A stretch of 64,000 nucleotides of DNA from Microbacterium hydrothermale (GTDB lineage: Bacteria > Actinomycetota > Actinomycetes > Actinomycetales > Microbacteriaceae), in NCBI RefSeq assembly GCF_004854025.1, contig NZ_STGM01000002.1:434001-498000 (forward strand), written 5' to 3'. Position 1 is the first letter of the stretch. Each line of letters starts with the position of its first letter. Both the position numbers and the translations under genes were made by a program. Below, piece by piece: positions 48,153-56,639 of this stretch. A model generated the notes under the pieces. It was given only the letters and a program-made list of their open reading frames with translations. It did not search any database and had not been told where the DNA came from.

Positions 48153-50249
48153 ATGTCGCGCGCCGTGACTGACGAAAGTCGCGTTGACGGCGAAGAGACG
48201 CCGATCGCGAAACGCATCCTGATCGGCGAGCCTCTCACCTCCGAGAAACTCGACGAGCAGCTCCTCCCCAAGAAGATGGCGCTGCCCATCTTCGCCTCCG
48301 ACGCCCTCTCCTCCGTGGCGTACGCCCCGCAGGAGCTGCTGATGATCCTCCTCATCGGCGGAACGGCCCTCCTGACCCTCAGCCCGTGGGTCGCGGTGGC
48401 CGTCGTGGTGCTGCTGGTCGTGGTGGTGCTCAGCTACCGTCAGCTCATCAAGGCCTACCCCTCGGGCGGTGGCGACTACGAGGTCGCCAGCAAGAACCTC
48501 GGCGAGGTGCCCGGTGTCGTGGTGGCCGCGGCCCTGCTGGTCGACTACGTGCTCACGGTGGCCGTGTCGGTGGCATCCGGGGTCGACAACATCATCTCGG
48601 CCCTGCCCGAACTGAATCCGTTCCGCGTCGAGATCGCGGTCGGCTTCGTCATCCTCATCGTCATCGTCAACCTGCGCGGCGTGCGCGAGGCCTCGAGCGT
48701 CTTCGCGATCCCGACCTACCTCTTCATCGGGTCGGTCGGCGTGATGATCGTCGTCGGACTGGGCCGCACGCTGCTGGGCGTCGCCCCGGTCGCCTCGAGC
48801 GCGCAGTACGCGGTGCAGGCCGAGTCGCTCACGCAGGCGGCGCTCATCCTGCTCGTGCTGCGCGCGTTCTCGAGCGGCTGCTCCGCCCTCACGGGCGTCG
48901 AGGCGGTGTCGAACGGCGTGCCCGCGTTCCGGATGCCGAAGATCCGCAACGCCCAGACGACGCTGACGATGATGGGCGGCATCGCCATCATCCTGTTCGT
49001 CGGCCTCACCGCCCTCGCGCTGATCTCGGGCGTGCACTACGCCGAGAACCCCTGCAACCTCATCGGCTTCGACTGCGCGAACAACCCGCAGCCGAGCCTC
49101 ATGGCCCAGGTCGCCGCCGCGACCTTCGGCATGGGCAGCATCCCGTTCTTCATCATCCAGGCGGCCACCGCGTGCGTCCTCCTGCTCGCGGCCAACACCG
49201 CCTTCAACGGCTTCCCGCTGCTCGGATCGGTGCTCGCGCGCGACGGGTACGCCCCGAAGGCGCTCAACACCCGCGGCGACCGCCTCGTGTACTCGAACGG
49301 CATGATCATCCTCGGCATCGTCGCCATCGGCGTGCTCGTGGTCTACCAGGCCAACCTCACCACACTGATCCAGCTCTACATCATCGGCGTCTTCGTGTCG
49401 TTCTCGCTCGGCCAGATCGGCATGGTCAAGCACTGGCGTCGCGTGCTGAGCGGCCTGAAAGACCTGCCCCCCGAGGCCGCGAAGCAGCAGTCGGCCGCGT
49501 ACGAGCGCCGCTCGGCCATCTCGGGCCTGTGGATCAACTCGGTGGGCGCCGGCATGACCGTGCTCGTGCTCGTCATCGTGACCATCACGAAGTTCACCCA
49601 CGGCGCGTGGCTGGTCTTCATCGCCATCCCGATCCTCGCGGTGCTGATGATCGGCGTGAACCGCTACTACCGCGACGTCGAGCACGAGATCCAGATGGAC
49701 GACAGCGTGCACTTCGGCTCGTCGGGCGACGTCGCGATCGTGCTGGTGAACCGCCTGCAGAAGCCGGTGATGAAGGCCCTCGACTACGCCCTCGCCGCCA
49801 AGCACGACAAGACCCTCGCCGTGCACGTGGCCATCACCGAAGAGGATGCCGCGAAGCTGCAGAAGGAGTGGGAGGAGCACGACATGCCCGTGCCCCTCGT
49901 CATCATCGAGTCGCCGTACCGCACCTACACCTCGCCGGTCACGTCGTTCATCAAGAGCTACCGCGCCAAGCACGGCTCGTCGGTCGTGACCGTGTACCTG
50001 CCGCAGTTCATCGTCGGGCACTGGTGGGAGTCGATCCTGCACAACCGGCGCTCGCGCCGCCTCGCGCAGCAGCTCATGCTCGTGCACGGGGTGTCGATCA
50101 CCCTCGTGCCGTGGCTGCTCGATTCGTCCGAGCTCATCTACGGCCGTCGCTCCCGACCGCTCCCCGGCCAGCAGCGCCGGGGCCAGCCGGTCGCCGAGGT
50201 CCCCGCGCACCGCGGGTCGAAGAAGACCTCCGCCGGCTCGGCATCCTGA
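48153..50249 (+). CDS. KimA-like APC superfamily potassium transporter
   Basis: A 698-residue membrane transporter with about 12 helices and a cytoplasmic C-terminal domain. It matches Bacillus KimA (YdaO) in several blocks: ASDALSSVAYAPQELL, LSYRQLIKAYPSGGGDYEVA, LVDYVLTVAVSVASG, AFSSGCSALTGVEAVSNGVP, and in the tail LPQFIVGHWWESILHNR. KimA is a high-affinity K+/H+ symporter controlled by c-di-AMP, and the nearby kdp operon supports a potassium role. It is often annotated merely as an amino-acid permease. The ATG at 48153 has GGAG upstream; the GTG at 48144 is less likely. The C-terminus ends in a 30-residue basic tail. Confidence 0.85.
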   Translation: MSRAVTDESRVDGEETPIAKRILIGEPLTSEKLDEQLLPKKMALPIFASDALSSVAYAPQELLMILLIGGTALLTLSPWVAVAVVVLLVVVVLSYRQLIKAYPSGGGDYEVASKNLGEVPGVVVAAALLVDYVLTVAVSVASGVDNIISALPELNPFRVEIAVGFVILIVIVNLRGVREASSVFAIPTYLFIGSVGVMIVVGLGRTLLGVAPVASSAQYAVQAESLTQAALILLVLRAFSSGCSALTGVEAVSNGVPAFRMPKIRNAQTTLTMMGGIAIILFVGLTALALISGVHYAENPCNLIGFDCANNPQPSLMAQVAAATFGMGSIPFFIIQAATACVLLLAANTAFNGFPLLGSVLARDGYAPKALNTRGDRLVYSNGMIILGIVAIGVLVVYQANLTTLIQLYIIGVFVSFSLGQIGMVKHWRRVLSGLKDLPPEAAKQQSAAYERRSAISGLWINSVGAGMTVLVLVIVTITKFTHGAWLVFIAIPILAVLMIGVNRYYRDVEHEIQMDDSVHFGSSGDVAIVLVNRLQKPVMKALDYALAAKHDKTLAVHVAITEEDAAKLQKEWEEHDMPVPLVIIESPYRTYTSPVTSFIKSYRAKHGSSVVTVYLPQFIVGHWWESILHNRRSRRLAQQLMLVHGVSITLVPWLLDSSELIYGRRSRPLPGQQRRGQPVAEVPAHRGSKKTSAGSAS

Positions 50250-50323
50250 GCCGTCCCGAACGCCCTCGCCGCCGGCGGGGGCGTTCGGCGTTTCCGGCGG
50301 GGTCGTCGAGCCCGACGGGCCGC

Positions 50324-50382
50324 TCGAGCGTCCACGACACCCGGACGGACCGTCGTGACGTTCGGGTGTTTCGGACACTCGA
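50324..50382. repeat. Family II palindromic repeat
   Basis: A 59-bp copy after the KimA-like gene. The left arm starts TCGAGCGTCC and contains GACACCCGGACG; the right arm contains TTCGGGTGTTTCGGACAC and ends CTCGA. Confidence 0.8.
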
Positions 50383-50450
50383 CGCCGCGGGAGCGCGCGG
50401 CGTGCCCTGCACCCGGGCACGTGCACCGAAGAGGCGGAGGGGACAGGACG

Positions 50451-50852
50451 ATGTGGACGTCGGCGCGCGGCTCGGCCAAGGTGGGAGGCATGCCGATCCT
50501 CGCCCTGCTGACGCTCGCCGTGATGGTGTTCGCCCTCATCGACGCCATCACGCGGCGCGACGACCAGGTCAAGCACATGCCCAAGTTCGTGTGGGTGTTC
50601 TTCATCGTGCTGCTGCCGCTGATCGGGTCCATCCTGTGGTTCACCATCGGTCGCGAGTACGCGCAGCGATCCACGCCGATGTCGTTCGGCGACCCGCGTC
50701 GTTGGCAGAAGACGCCCGATCCCTCCCCTGTCCCGCGCCCCTACGACGCCCGCAGCACCGAGCAGCAGATCGCCGACCTCGAGCGCGAGATGCACCTCGC
50801 CGACCTCGAGGAGCAGGTGCGTCGCCGCCGGGCCGAGGGCGGCGGCGCCTGA
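50451..50852 (+). CDS. PLDc_N domain membrane protein
   Basis: A 133-residue membrane protein with two helices (LALLTLAVMVFALIDAI and FVWVFFIVLLPLIGSILWFT). This is the phospholipase D-nuclease N-terminal (PLDc_N) arrangement with the WFTIGR end. A charged C-terminal helix follows (EQQIADLEREMHLADLEEQV). The function is unknown. The ATG at 50451 is chosen for GGAGGGG ten bases upstream; the ATG at 50490 has GGGAGG too close. An open extension to 50355 crosses the palindromic repeat and is rejected. Confidence 0.78.
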   Translation: MWTSARGSAKVGGMPILALLTLAVMVFALIDAITRRDDQVKHMPKFVWVFFIVLLPLIGSILWFTIGREYAQRSTPMSFGDPRRWQKTPDPSPVPRPYDARSTEQQIADLEREMHLADLEEQVRRRRAEGGGA

Positions 50853-50867
50853 CGCGCCCGACCAGGG

Positions 50868-50926
50868 TCGAGTGTCCACAACACCGGGACGGATCTTCGG
50901 AGCGTCCGGGTGTTCTAGACACTCGA
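50868..50926. repeat. Family II palindromic repeat between convergent genes
   Basis: A 59-bp copy. The left arm begins TCGAGTGTCCACAACACC; the right arm has GTCCGGGTGTTCTAGACAC and ends TCGA. It lies between the PLDc_N gene and arfB. Confidence 0.8.
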
Positions 50927-50960
50927 CGGGGATGGCTGGGCCGACGCGGGCGCGCGCCCG

Positions 50961-51389
50961 TCAGTCCGTCGGGCGCTGCCGCATCCGCTTCACGTCGGTG
51001 CGGCGCTGCTTCGCCTTCAGCCGGCGTTCCTTCGAACCGCGGGTCGGCTTCGTCGCGCGGCGCGGCGGAGCCGGCGGTCGCACGGCCTCGGCGACGAGGG
51101 CCGCGAGGCGGGCGCGCGCGGCGTCGCGGTTGCGCAGCTGATTCCGGTGCTCGGATGCCGCGATGGTGAGCACCCCGTCGACGAGCCGCCCCCCGAGCCG
51201 GTCGACGATCCTCTCGCGCTGCACGTCCGACAGCACGGCCGAGGCGGCGGCATCCCACATCACCTCCGCGCGGGAATCCGCCGTGTTCACACCCTGACCG
51301 CCCGGGCCCGAGGAACGCGAGAACCGCCACGACAGCTCGGACGCCGGGATCACGAGCGCGGCGTTCACGCGCACGTCGCTGTCGGCCAT
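50961..51389 (-). CDS. arfB: Alternative ribosome-rescue factor / peptidyl-tRNA hydrolase ArfB
   Basis: A 142-residue protein of the class I release-factor superfamily without codon-recognition domains. The GGQ motif is at residues 30-32 (RSSGPGGQGVNTADSR). The C-terminal tail is highly basic (KPTRGSKERRLKAKQRR), as needed to enter the empty mRNA channel of stalled ribosomes. It hydrolyses peptidyl-tRNA on non-stop ribosomes. The ATG at 51389 has ATGGAGG as ribosome site. Confidence 0.92.
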   Translation of the reverse strand: MADSDVRVNAALVIPASELSWRFSRSSGPGGQGVNTADSRAEVMWDAAASAVLSDVQRERIVDRLGGRLVDGVLTIAASEHRNQLRNRDAARARLAALVAEAVRPPAPPRRATKPTRGSKERRLKAKQRRTDVKRMRQRPTD

Positions 51390-51754
51390 GCCTCCATCAT
51401 GCGCGGTCCGGCGCACAACTCCTGCAGAACCGGCGGTTCCGACGCTTTCGGAGCGCACGCGATCACGTCGTGCAGGAGTTGTGCGCGACCGGCAGGAGAA
51501 CCCGAGGGTCTCACCGGACCGCCGCACGACTCCGGCACATCCCGCGTCCCCCGCCGGCTCGGGCCCGATCCGCAGGAGATGTGCGACGCGGCCCAGCCCG
51601 CCGCCCGTAAGCACCCCGTATGGGTCCGTGAGCGACCCGTAGGGAAAGCGTTAGGGCCCGAGGATGCCGCGACCCGGCGGAGTTGTATCGACAGACGTGC
51701 CGCCCCGCGGCGCCCGCGGCCCGCCCGCGGTACAGACCCGAACCTGGAGTCGTC
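51390..51754. other. Divergent region with two Family I repeats and the kdp control region
   Basis: No gene is seen. A copy at 51411-51486 has perfect 16-bp arms (GCGCACAACTCCTGCA and complement). A poorer copy lies at 51523-51585 (CGCACGACTCC / GGAGATGTGCG). Two direct CCCGTAnGGG-type sites lie at 51613-51625 and 51635-51645, about two helical turns apart. Confidence 0.65.
51613..51645 (+). promoter_or_regulatory. Candidate KdpE binding sites upstream of kdp
   Basis: ACCCCGTATGGGT (51613-51625) and ACCCGTAGGGA (51635-51645) are direct repeats with about 22 bp between centres. Response regulators of the OmpR class bind such tandem sites. A TTAGGG element follows at 51651-51656. The assignment rests on position only. 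Confidence 0.4.
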
Positions 51755-51895
51755 GTGCTCGATGTCGTCTTCCTCGCCGTGACCGCCGCGCTGTTCGCGC
51801 TGGTCGCGCTCGTCGCCAAGGGGGTCGAGAAGCTGGGCCCCGAGGCCCGCCCCTCGTCCGCCCGCCCCGCCGCACGCGGAGGCGAGCGCTCGTGA
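51755..51895 (+). CDS. Small membrane protein at the head of the kdp operon
   Basis: A 46-residue protein with one membrane helix (VVFLAVTAALFALVALVA) and a basic Pro/Ala/Ser tail. The start is GTG at 51755 with GGAG 5 bases upstream. Its stop overlaps the kdpF GTG by GTGA. I do not know a named family. Position and coupling suggest an accessory peptide of the Kdp complex. Confidence 0.68.
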   Translation: MLDVVFLAVTAALFALVALVAKGVEKLGPEARPSSARPAARGGERS

Positions 51896-51981
51896 TCGTC
51901 TTCTCGGTCCTCGCCGCGGTGCTCGCGGTCGCCGCCGTCGTGTACCTCGTGGTCGCGCTCGTCCGTCCTGAGAAGTTCTGA
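51892..51981 (+). CDS. kdpF: KdpF, small subunit of the K+-transporting ATPase
   Basis: A 29-residue single-helix peptide, [20 protein letters not shown] then ALVRPEKF. The RPEKF end is the KdpF signature. It stabilises the KdpABC complex in the membrane. The GTG start overlaps the previous stop, and kdpA starts 1 base after its stop. Confidence 0.9.
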   Translation: MIVFSVLAAVLAVAAVVYLVVALVRPEKF

Positions 51982-51982
51982 C

Positions 51983-53668
51983 ATGGACGCCGGAAGCATC
52001 TGGTCGATCGTCCTGACCAGCCTCACCCTCATCGTCGCCCTGGGCCTGGCCTACCGCCCCCTCGGCGACTACATCGCCCGCATCTACACCGGCGAGCGCG
52101 ATCTCGCCGTCGAGCGCGGTCTCTACCGACTCATCGGCGTCGACGCGAAGAGCGCGCAGACCTGGCAGGCCTACCTGCGGTCGGTCCTGCTGTTCTCGTT
52201 CGTGGGCGTCGTGTTCGTGTACGCGATCATGCGCCTGCAGCCGCTGCTGCCGCTCGCCCTCGGCCTCGAGGCGCCGAGCGAGGCCCTGTCGTTCAACACG
52301 GCCGTGTCGTTCGTCACGAACACCAACTGGCAGTCGTACGGCGGCGAGTCCACGCTCGGCTACACCGTGCAGTTCGCCGCCCTCGCCGTGCAGAACTTCG
52401 TCTCGGCGGCCGTCGGGATCGCGATCGCCGTGGCCCTCGTGCGCGGGTTCGCGTCGCGTCGCAGCGGCGTGATCGGCAACTTCTGGGTCGACCTCGTGCG
52501 CGGGACGTTCCGCCTGCTGCTGCCGTTCTCGATCGTCGCGGCCGTCGTGCTGCTCGCGGGCGGCGTCATCCAGAACCTCTCCGGATTCACGGATGCCACG
52601 ACGGTGGCGGGGGCGGCGCAGTCGATCCCCGGCGGCCCGGTCGCCTCGCAGGAGGCCATCAAGCTGCTCGGCACAAACGGCGGCGGCATCTTCAACGCCA
52701 ACTCCGCGCACCCGTTCGAGAACCCCGCGCCGTGGACGAACCTGTTCGAGATCTTCCTCATGCTCGTGATCCCGTTCTCGCTCCCCCGCGCGTTCGGCCG
52801 CATGGTCGGCGACGACCGTCAGGGCTACACGATCCTCGGGGTGATGGCGGCGATCTTCGCGGCATCCACCGCTCTGCTCACCTGGGCGGAGCTGGCCGGC
52901 GCCGGAACCGCCCCGATGCTCGCGGGCGGGGCGATGGAGGGCAAGGAGGTGCGCTTCGGCATCTTCGGCTCAACGCTGTTCGGCTCGACGAGCACGCTCA
53001 CCTCGACCGGGGCGGTGAACTCGATGCACGACAGCTTCACGGCGCTCGGCGGCATGATGCCGATGATCAACATGATGCTCGGCGAGGTCGCCCCCGGCGG
53101 CGTCGGCTCGGGCATGTACGGCATGCTCATCCTCGCCGTGATCGCGGTGTTCGTCGGCGGCCTGCTGATCGGTCGCACCCCCGAGTACCTCGGCAAGAAG
53201 ATCGGGCCGCGCGAGATCAAGCTCGCGAGCCTCTACATCCTCGTCACCCCCACCCTCGTGCTCGCGGGAACCGCGCTGAGCTTCGGGGTCCCCGGCATCC
53301 GGGACGACGTGGAGTCGACCTCGATCCTCAACCCGGGCGTGCACGGACTGAGCGAGGTGCTCTACGCCTTCACCTCCGCGGCGAACAACAACGGCTCGGC
53401 CTTCGCGGGCCTCACCGCGAACACCCCGTGGCTCAACACCGCGCTCGGCGTGGCGATGCTGCTGGGGCGCTTCCTGCCGATCGTGTTCGTGCTCGCGCTG
53501 GCCGGGGCCCTCGCGGCCCAGGATGCCGTGCCCTCGACCGCCGGAACCCTGCCGACGCACCGCCCGCAGTTCGCCGGCCTCCTCGCCGGTGTCGCCGTGA
53601 TCGTCACGGCGCTCACCTACTTCCCCGTCCTCACCCTCGGACCCCTCGCTGAAGGACTGACCCGCTGA
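51983..53668 (+). CDS. kdpA: KdpA, K+-binding and channel subunit
   Basis: A 561-residue membrane protein with ten or more helices. The four selectivity-filter loops are visible: [61 protein letters not shown], and [19 protein letters not shown]. It takes up K+ at low external concentration with ATP hydrolysed by KdpB. The stop shares a base with the kdpB ATG (TGATG). Confidence 0.96.
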   Translation: MDAGSIWSIVLTSLTLIVALGLAYRPLGDYIARIYTGERDLAVERGLYRLIGVDAKSAQTWQAYLRSVLLFSFVGVVFVYAIMRLQPLLPLALGLEAPSEALSFNTAVSFVTNTNWQSYGGESTLGYTVQFAALAVQNFVSAAVGIAIAVALVRGFASRRSGVIGNFWVDLVRGTFRLLLPFSIVAAVVLLAGGVIQNLSGFTDATTVAGAAQSIPGGPVASQEAIKLLGTNGGGIFNANSAHPFENPAPWTNLFEIFLMLVIPFSLPRAFGRMVGDDRQGYTILGVMAAIFAASTALLTWAELAGAGTAPMLAGGAMEGKEVRFGIFGSTLFGSTSTLTSTGAVNSMHDSFTALGGMMPMINMMLGEVAPGGVGSGMYGMLILAVIAVFVGGLLIGRTPEYLGKKIGPREIKLASLYILVTPTLVLAGTALSFGVPGIRDDVESTSILNPGVHGLSEVLYAFTSAANNNGSAFAGLTANTPWLNTALGVAMLLGRFLPIVFVLALAGALAAQDAVPSTAGTLPTHRPQFAGLLAGVAVIVTALTYFPVLTLGPLAEGLTR

Positions 53669-55872
53669 TGTCCACCCTCACCCACGCCCCGGCGCCCGAA
53701 GCGCCGACCCCCACCCCCGATGCCCCGCGCCGCGCGTTCAGCGCCGCGCAGATCGTCGCCGCCCTCCCGGGCGCCGCGAAGAAGCTCAACCCGGCCGCGC
53801 AGTGGCGCAACCCCGTGATGTTCCTCGTCTGGGTCGGCGCGGCCCTGACCACCCTCATCGCGATCGCCGAGCCGTTCCTCGGCGGCGCCGACGGCTCCCT
53901 GCCCTTCGGCTTCACCTGGGGCATCGCGATCTGGCTGTGGCTCACGGTGTTCTTCGCGAACATCGCCGAGTCGGTGGCCGAGGGCCGCGGCAAGGCGCAG
54001 GCCGCGACGCTGCGCAAGACGCGCACGACGACCTCGGCCCGCCGCGTGGTGGACTACTCCCCCGCCGACCCGTCGGCCGTGAACGCCGCGACCGAGGCCG
54101 TCCCCTCGGGCGACCTGCGCGTGGGCGACGTCGTGCTCGTCGAGACCGGGGAGCTCATCCCCGGAGACGGCGACATCGTGCACGGCATCGCGACCGTCGA
54201 CGAGTCGGCGATCACCGGCGAGTCGGCCCCCGTCGTGCGCGAGTCGGGCGGAGACCGCAGCGCGGTGACCGGCGGCACGCGCGTGCTCAGCGACCGGATC
54301 ATCGTGAAGATCACGTCGAAGCCCGGCGAGACGTTCGTCGACCGCATGATCGCTCTCGTCGAGGGAGCGTCGCGCCAGCGCACACCCAACGAGATCGCGC
54401 TGAACATCCTGCTGGCGAGCCTGTCGATCGTGTTCGTCGTGGTGGTGCTCGTGCTGAACCCGATCGCCTCGTACGCGGCATCCCCCGTCTCGATCCCCGT
54501 GCTCGTCGCGCTGCTCGTGTGCCTCATCCCGACGACCATCGGGGCGCTGCTCAGCGCGATCGGCATCGCGGGCATGGACCGTCTCGTGCAGCGCAACGTC
54601 CTGGCGATGTCGGGCCGCGCGGTCGAGGCCGCGGGAGACGTCACCACGCTCCTGCTCGACAAGACCGGAACGATCACCTACGGCAACCGCCGCGCCTCGG
54701 CCTTCGTCCCCATGAAGGGCGTCGGAAACCCCGAGCTCGCCGAGTACGCCTCGCTGTCGTCGCAGGCCGACCCCACGCCCGAGGGCGTGTCGGTCGTCGA
54801 GCTCGCCGCCGCTCAGGGCATCGTCGCCGAGATGCCCCGCGGCGCCGAGTCCGTGCCCTTCACGGCGCAGACCCGCATGAGCGGCCTCGACCTGGTCGAC
54901 GGCACGCAGATCCGCAAGGGCGCCGGGTCGGCCGTTCTGGCGTGGCTCGAAGCCTCGGGCAGCCCCGTCGCCCCGGCGCTGCGCGCGCAGCTGATGAGCG
55001 AGACGGATGCCATCGCCCAGTCGGGCGGCACGCCGCTCGTCGTAGCGACGTGGACGCCGGCGCGGGGACCGGTGGCTTCGACGAGCTCAGCCGCCTCCGC
55101 AACCGAGGTCCCTGAGCCTGTCGAAGGGACCGGCCGCGTGCTCGGCGTCATCCACCTCAAGGACGTCGTCAAGGACGGCCTGCGCGAGCGCTTCGGCGAG
55201 CTGCGCGCGATGGGGATCCGCACCGTGATGATCACGGGCGACAACCCCCTGACCGCGAAGGCGATCGCCGCTGAGGCGGGCGTCGACGACTTCCTCGCCG
55301 AGGCCACGCCCGAAGACAAGCTCGCCCTCATCCAGCGCGAGCAGGAGGGCGGCAACCTCGTCGCCATGACCGGCGACGGCACCAACGACGCCCCCGCTCT
55401 GGCTCAGGCCGACGTGGGCGTGGCGATGAACACGGGCACCTCGGCCGCGAAAGAGGCCGGCAACATGGTCGACCTCGACTCCGACCCGACCAAGCTCATC
55501 GACATCGTCCGCATCGGCAAGCAGCTGCTCATCACGCGCGGTGCGCTGACGACGTTCTCCCTCGCCAACGACATCGCGAAGTATTTCGCGATCATCCCGG
55601 CGATGTTCATGGGCGTCTTCCCGGGGCTCGCGGTGCTCAACGTCATGGGGCTGCACTCCCCGGCATCCGCGGTCACGAGCGCGATCATCTTCAACGCGAT
55701 CGTGATCATCGTGCTCATCCCCCTCGCCCTGCGCGGTGTGAAGTACCGCGCGGCGAGCGCGTCGAGCATCCTCAGCCGCAACCTGCTCGTCTACGGGCTC
55801 GGCGGCGTCATCGTCCCCTTCATCGGCATCAAGCTCATCGACCTCGTCGTGAGCCTGCTCCCCGGCTTCTGA
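53668..55872 (+). CDS. kdpB: KdpB, P-type ATPase subunit
   Basis: A 734-residue P-type ATPase, longer than the usual 680-700. The phosphorylation site is [14 protein letters not shown], the actuator loop is [12 protein letters not shown], and the P-domain hinge is [20 protein letters not shown]. Within the nucleotide-binding region, residues about 469-489 ([17 protein letters not shown]) are encoded by a palindromic repeat (55071-55133) that also occurs upstream of kdpD. The insertion keeps frame and lies just before [12 protein letters not shown], probably in a surface loop. It powers K+ transport through KdpA. Confidence 0.95.
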   Translation: MSTLTHAPAPEAPTPTPDAPRRAFSAAQIVAALPGAAKKLNPAAQWRNPVMFLVWVGAALTTLIAIAEPFLGGADGSLPFGFTWGIAIWLWLTVFFANIAESVAEGRGKAQAATLRKTRTTTSARRVVDYSPADPSAVNAATEAVPSGDLRVGDVVLVETGELIPGDGDIVHGIATVDESAITGESAPVVRESGGDRSAVTGGTRVLSDRIIVKITSKPGETFVDRMIALVEGASRQRTPNEIALNILLASLSIVFVVVVLVLNPIASYAASPVSIPVLVALLVCLIPTTIGALLSAIGIAGMDRLVQRNVLAMSGRAVEAAGDVTTLLLDKTGTITYGNRRASAFVPMKGVGNPELAEYASLSSQADPTPEGVSVVELAAAQGIVAEMPRGAESVPFTAQTRMSGLDLVDGTQIRKGAGSAVLAWLEASGSPVAPALRAQLMSETDAIAQSGGTPLVVATWTPARGPVASTSSAASATEVPEPVEGTGRVLGVIHLKDVVKDGLRERFGELRAMGIRTVMITGDNPLTAKAIAAEAGVDDFLAEATPEDKLALIQREQEGGNLVAMTGDGTNDAPALAQADVGVAMNTGTSAAKEAGNMVDLDSDPTKLIDIVRIGKQLLITRGALTTFSLANDIAKYFAIIPAMFMGVFPGLAVLNVMGLHSPASAVTSAIIFNAIVIIVLIPLALRGVKYRAASASSILSRNLLVYGLGGVIVPFIGIKLIDLVVSLLPGF
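55071..55133. repeat. Family V palindromic repeat inside kdpB
   Basis: Arms TTCGACGAGCTCAG (55077-55090) and CTGAGCCTGTCGAA (55112-55125), with flanking GGTGG and GGGACCGG. It is an inverted match to 56550-56615. It encodes in-frame residues absent from ordinary KdpB. Confidence 0.8.
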
Positions 55873-55883
55873 AAGGCCCCGTC

Positions 55884-56468
55884 ATGCGCACCACCCTGCG
55901 TACCGCCGGCGTCGCCGTCCGCGCGATGCTCGTCTTCACCGCCCTGCTCGGCGTCGGCTACATGCTGCTCATCACCGCGATCGGGCAGGTCGCCCTCCCC
56001 TTCCAGGCGAACGGATCGCTCGTGCGCTCGGCCGACGGGACGGTCGTGGGCTCGCAGCTCCTCGGCCAGTCGTTCCAGGATGCCGACGGCCAGGCGCTCC
56101 CGCAGTACTTCCAGTCGCGCCCCTCGGCGGCCTCGTACGACGGCGCCGCCTCGACAGGGTCGAACCTGGGCCCCGAGAACGCCGACCTCATCGCCTCTAT
56201 CGAGGAGGGCCGCTCGGCGTTCGTCGACCTGAACGGACAGGGCTCGGTTCCCGCCGACGCCGTCACCTCCTCCGGCTCGGGCCTCGACCCCGACATCTCC
56301 GTCGCCACCGCGGAGCGCCAGGTGGCGCGGGTCGCGGAGGCCCGCGGCATCCCGGTCTCCGACGTCGAGGCGCTGGTCGTGGAGCACACGCTGCCCCGCG
56401 ACCTGGGATACCTGGGCGACCCGCGGGTCAACGTGCTGGAGCTCAATCGCGCGCTCGACGCGCTCTGA
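55884..56468 (+). CDS. kdpC: KdpC subunit
   Basis: A 194-residue protein with one N-terminal helix (AMLVFTALLGVGYMLLITAIG) and an external domain. Family blocks are QSRPSAASYDG, SNLGPENADLI, VPADAVTSSGSGLDPDIS, and DPRVNVLELNRALD. It stabilises KdpA-KdpB. The ATG at 55884 is 11 bases after kdpB. A short possible signal-sensing region (GSNLGPENADL) is intact. Confidence 0.96.
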   Translation: MRTTLRTAGVAVRAMLVFTALLGVGYMLLITAIGQVALPFQANGSLVRSADGTVVGSQLLGQSFQDADGQALPQYFQSRPSAASYDGAASTGSNLGPENADLIASIEEGRSAFVDLNGQGSVPADAVTSSGSGLDPDISVATAERQVARVAEARGIPVSDVEALVVEHTLPRDLGYLGDPRVNVLELNRALDAL

Positions 56469-56486
56469 GCGACGAGAATCGCTGAC

Positions 56487-56639
56487 ATGACCGTCGTCGC
56501 GTCCCCCGCCGCCGTCGCGCTTCCCGCGCGGCGGCGGCGCCGTGCGGTTCCGGTCCCTTCGACCGGCTCAGGGACCTCTGCCGCGACAGCGACGGTGGCC
56601 GAGCTCGTCGAAGCCGTCTCCACCAGGGGCACGTCGTGA
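56487..56639 (+). CDS. Small ORF between kdpC and kdpD, largely made of a repeat
   Basis: A 50-codon ORF from the ATG at 56487. Its stop overlaps the kdpD GTG by GTGA, so it could couple translation from kdpC to kdpD. It begins MTVVASPAAVALPARRRRR, and its second half is encoded by the Family V repeat (56550-56615). The ribosome site is weak. It may be a decayed former kdpD N-terminus in another frame, or only a coupling leader. Confidence 0.35.
   Translation: MTVVASPAAVALPARRRRRAVPVPSTGSGTSAATATVAELVEAVSTRGTS
56550..56615. repeat. Family V palindromic repeat upstream of kdpD
   Basis: Begins CCGGTCCCTTCGACCGGCTC and ends GAGCTCGTCGAAGCC. Its reverse complement matches the copy inside kdpB at both ends, while the middle differs. 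Confidence 0.8.
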
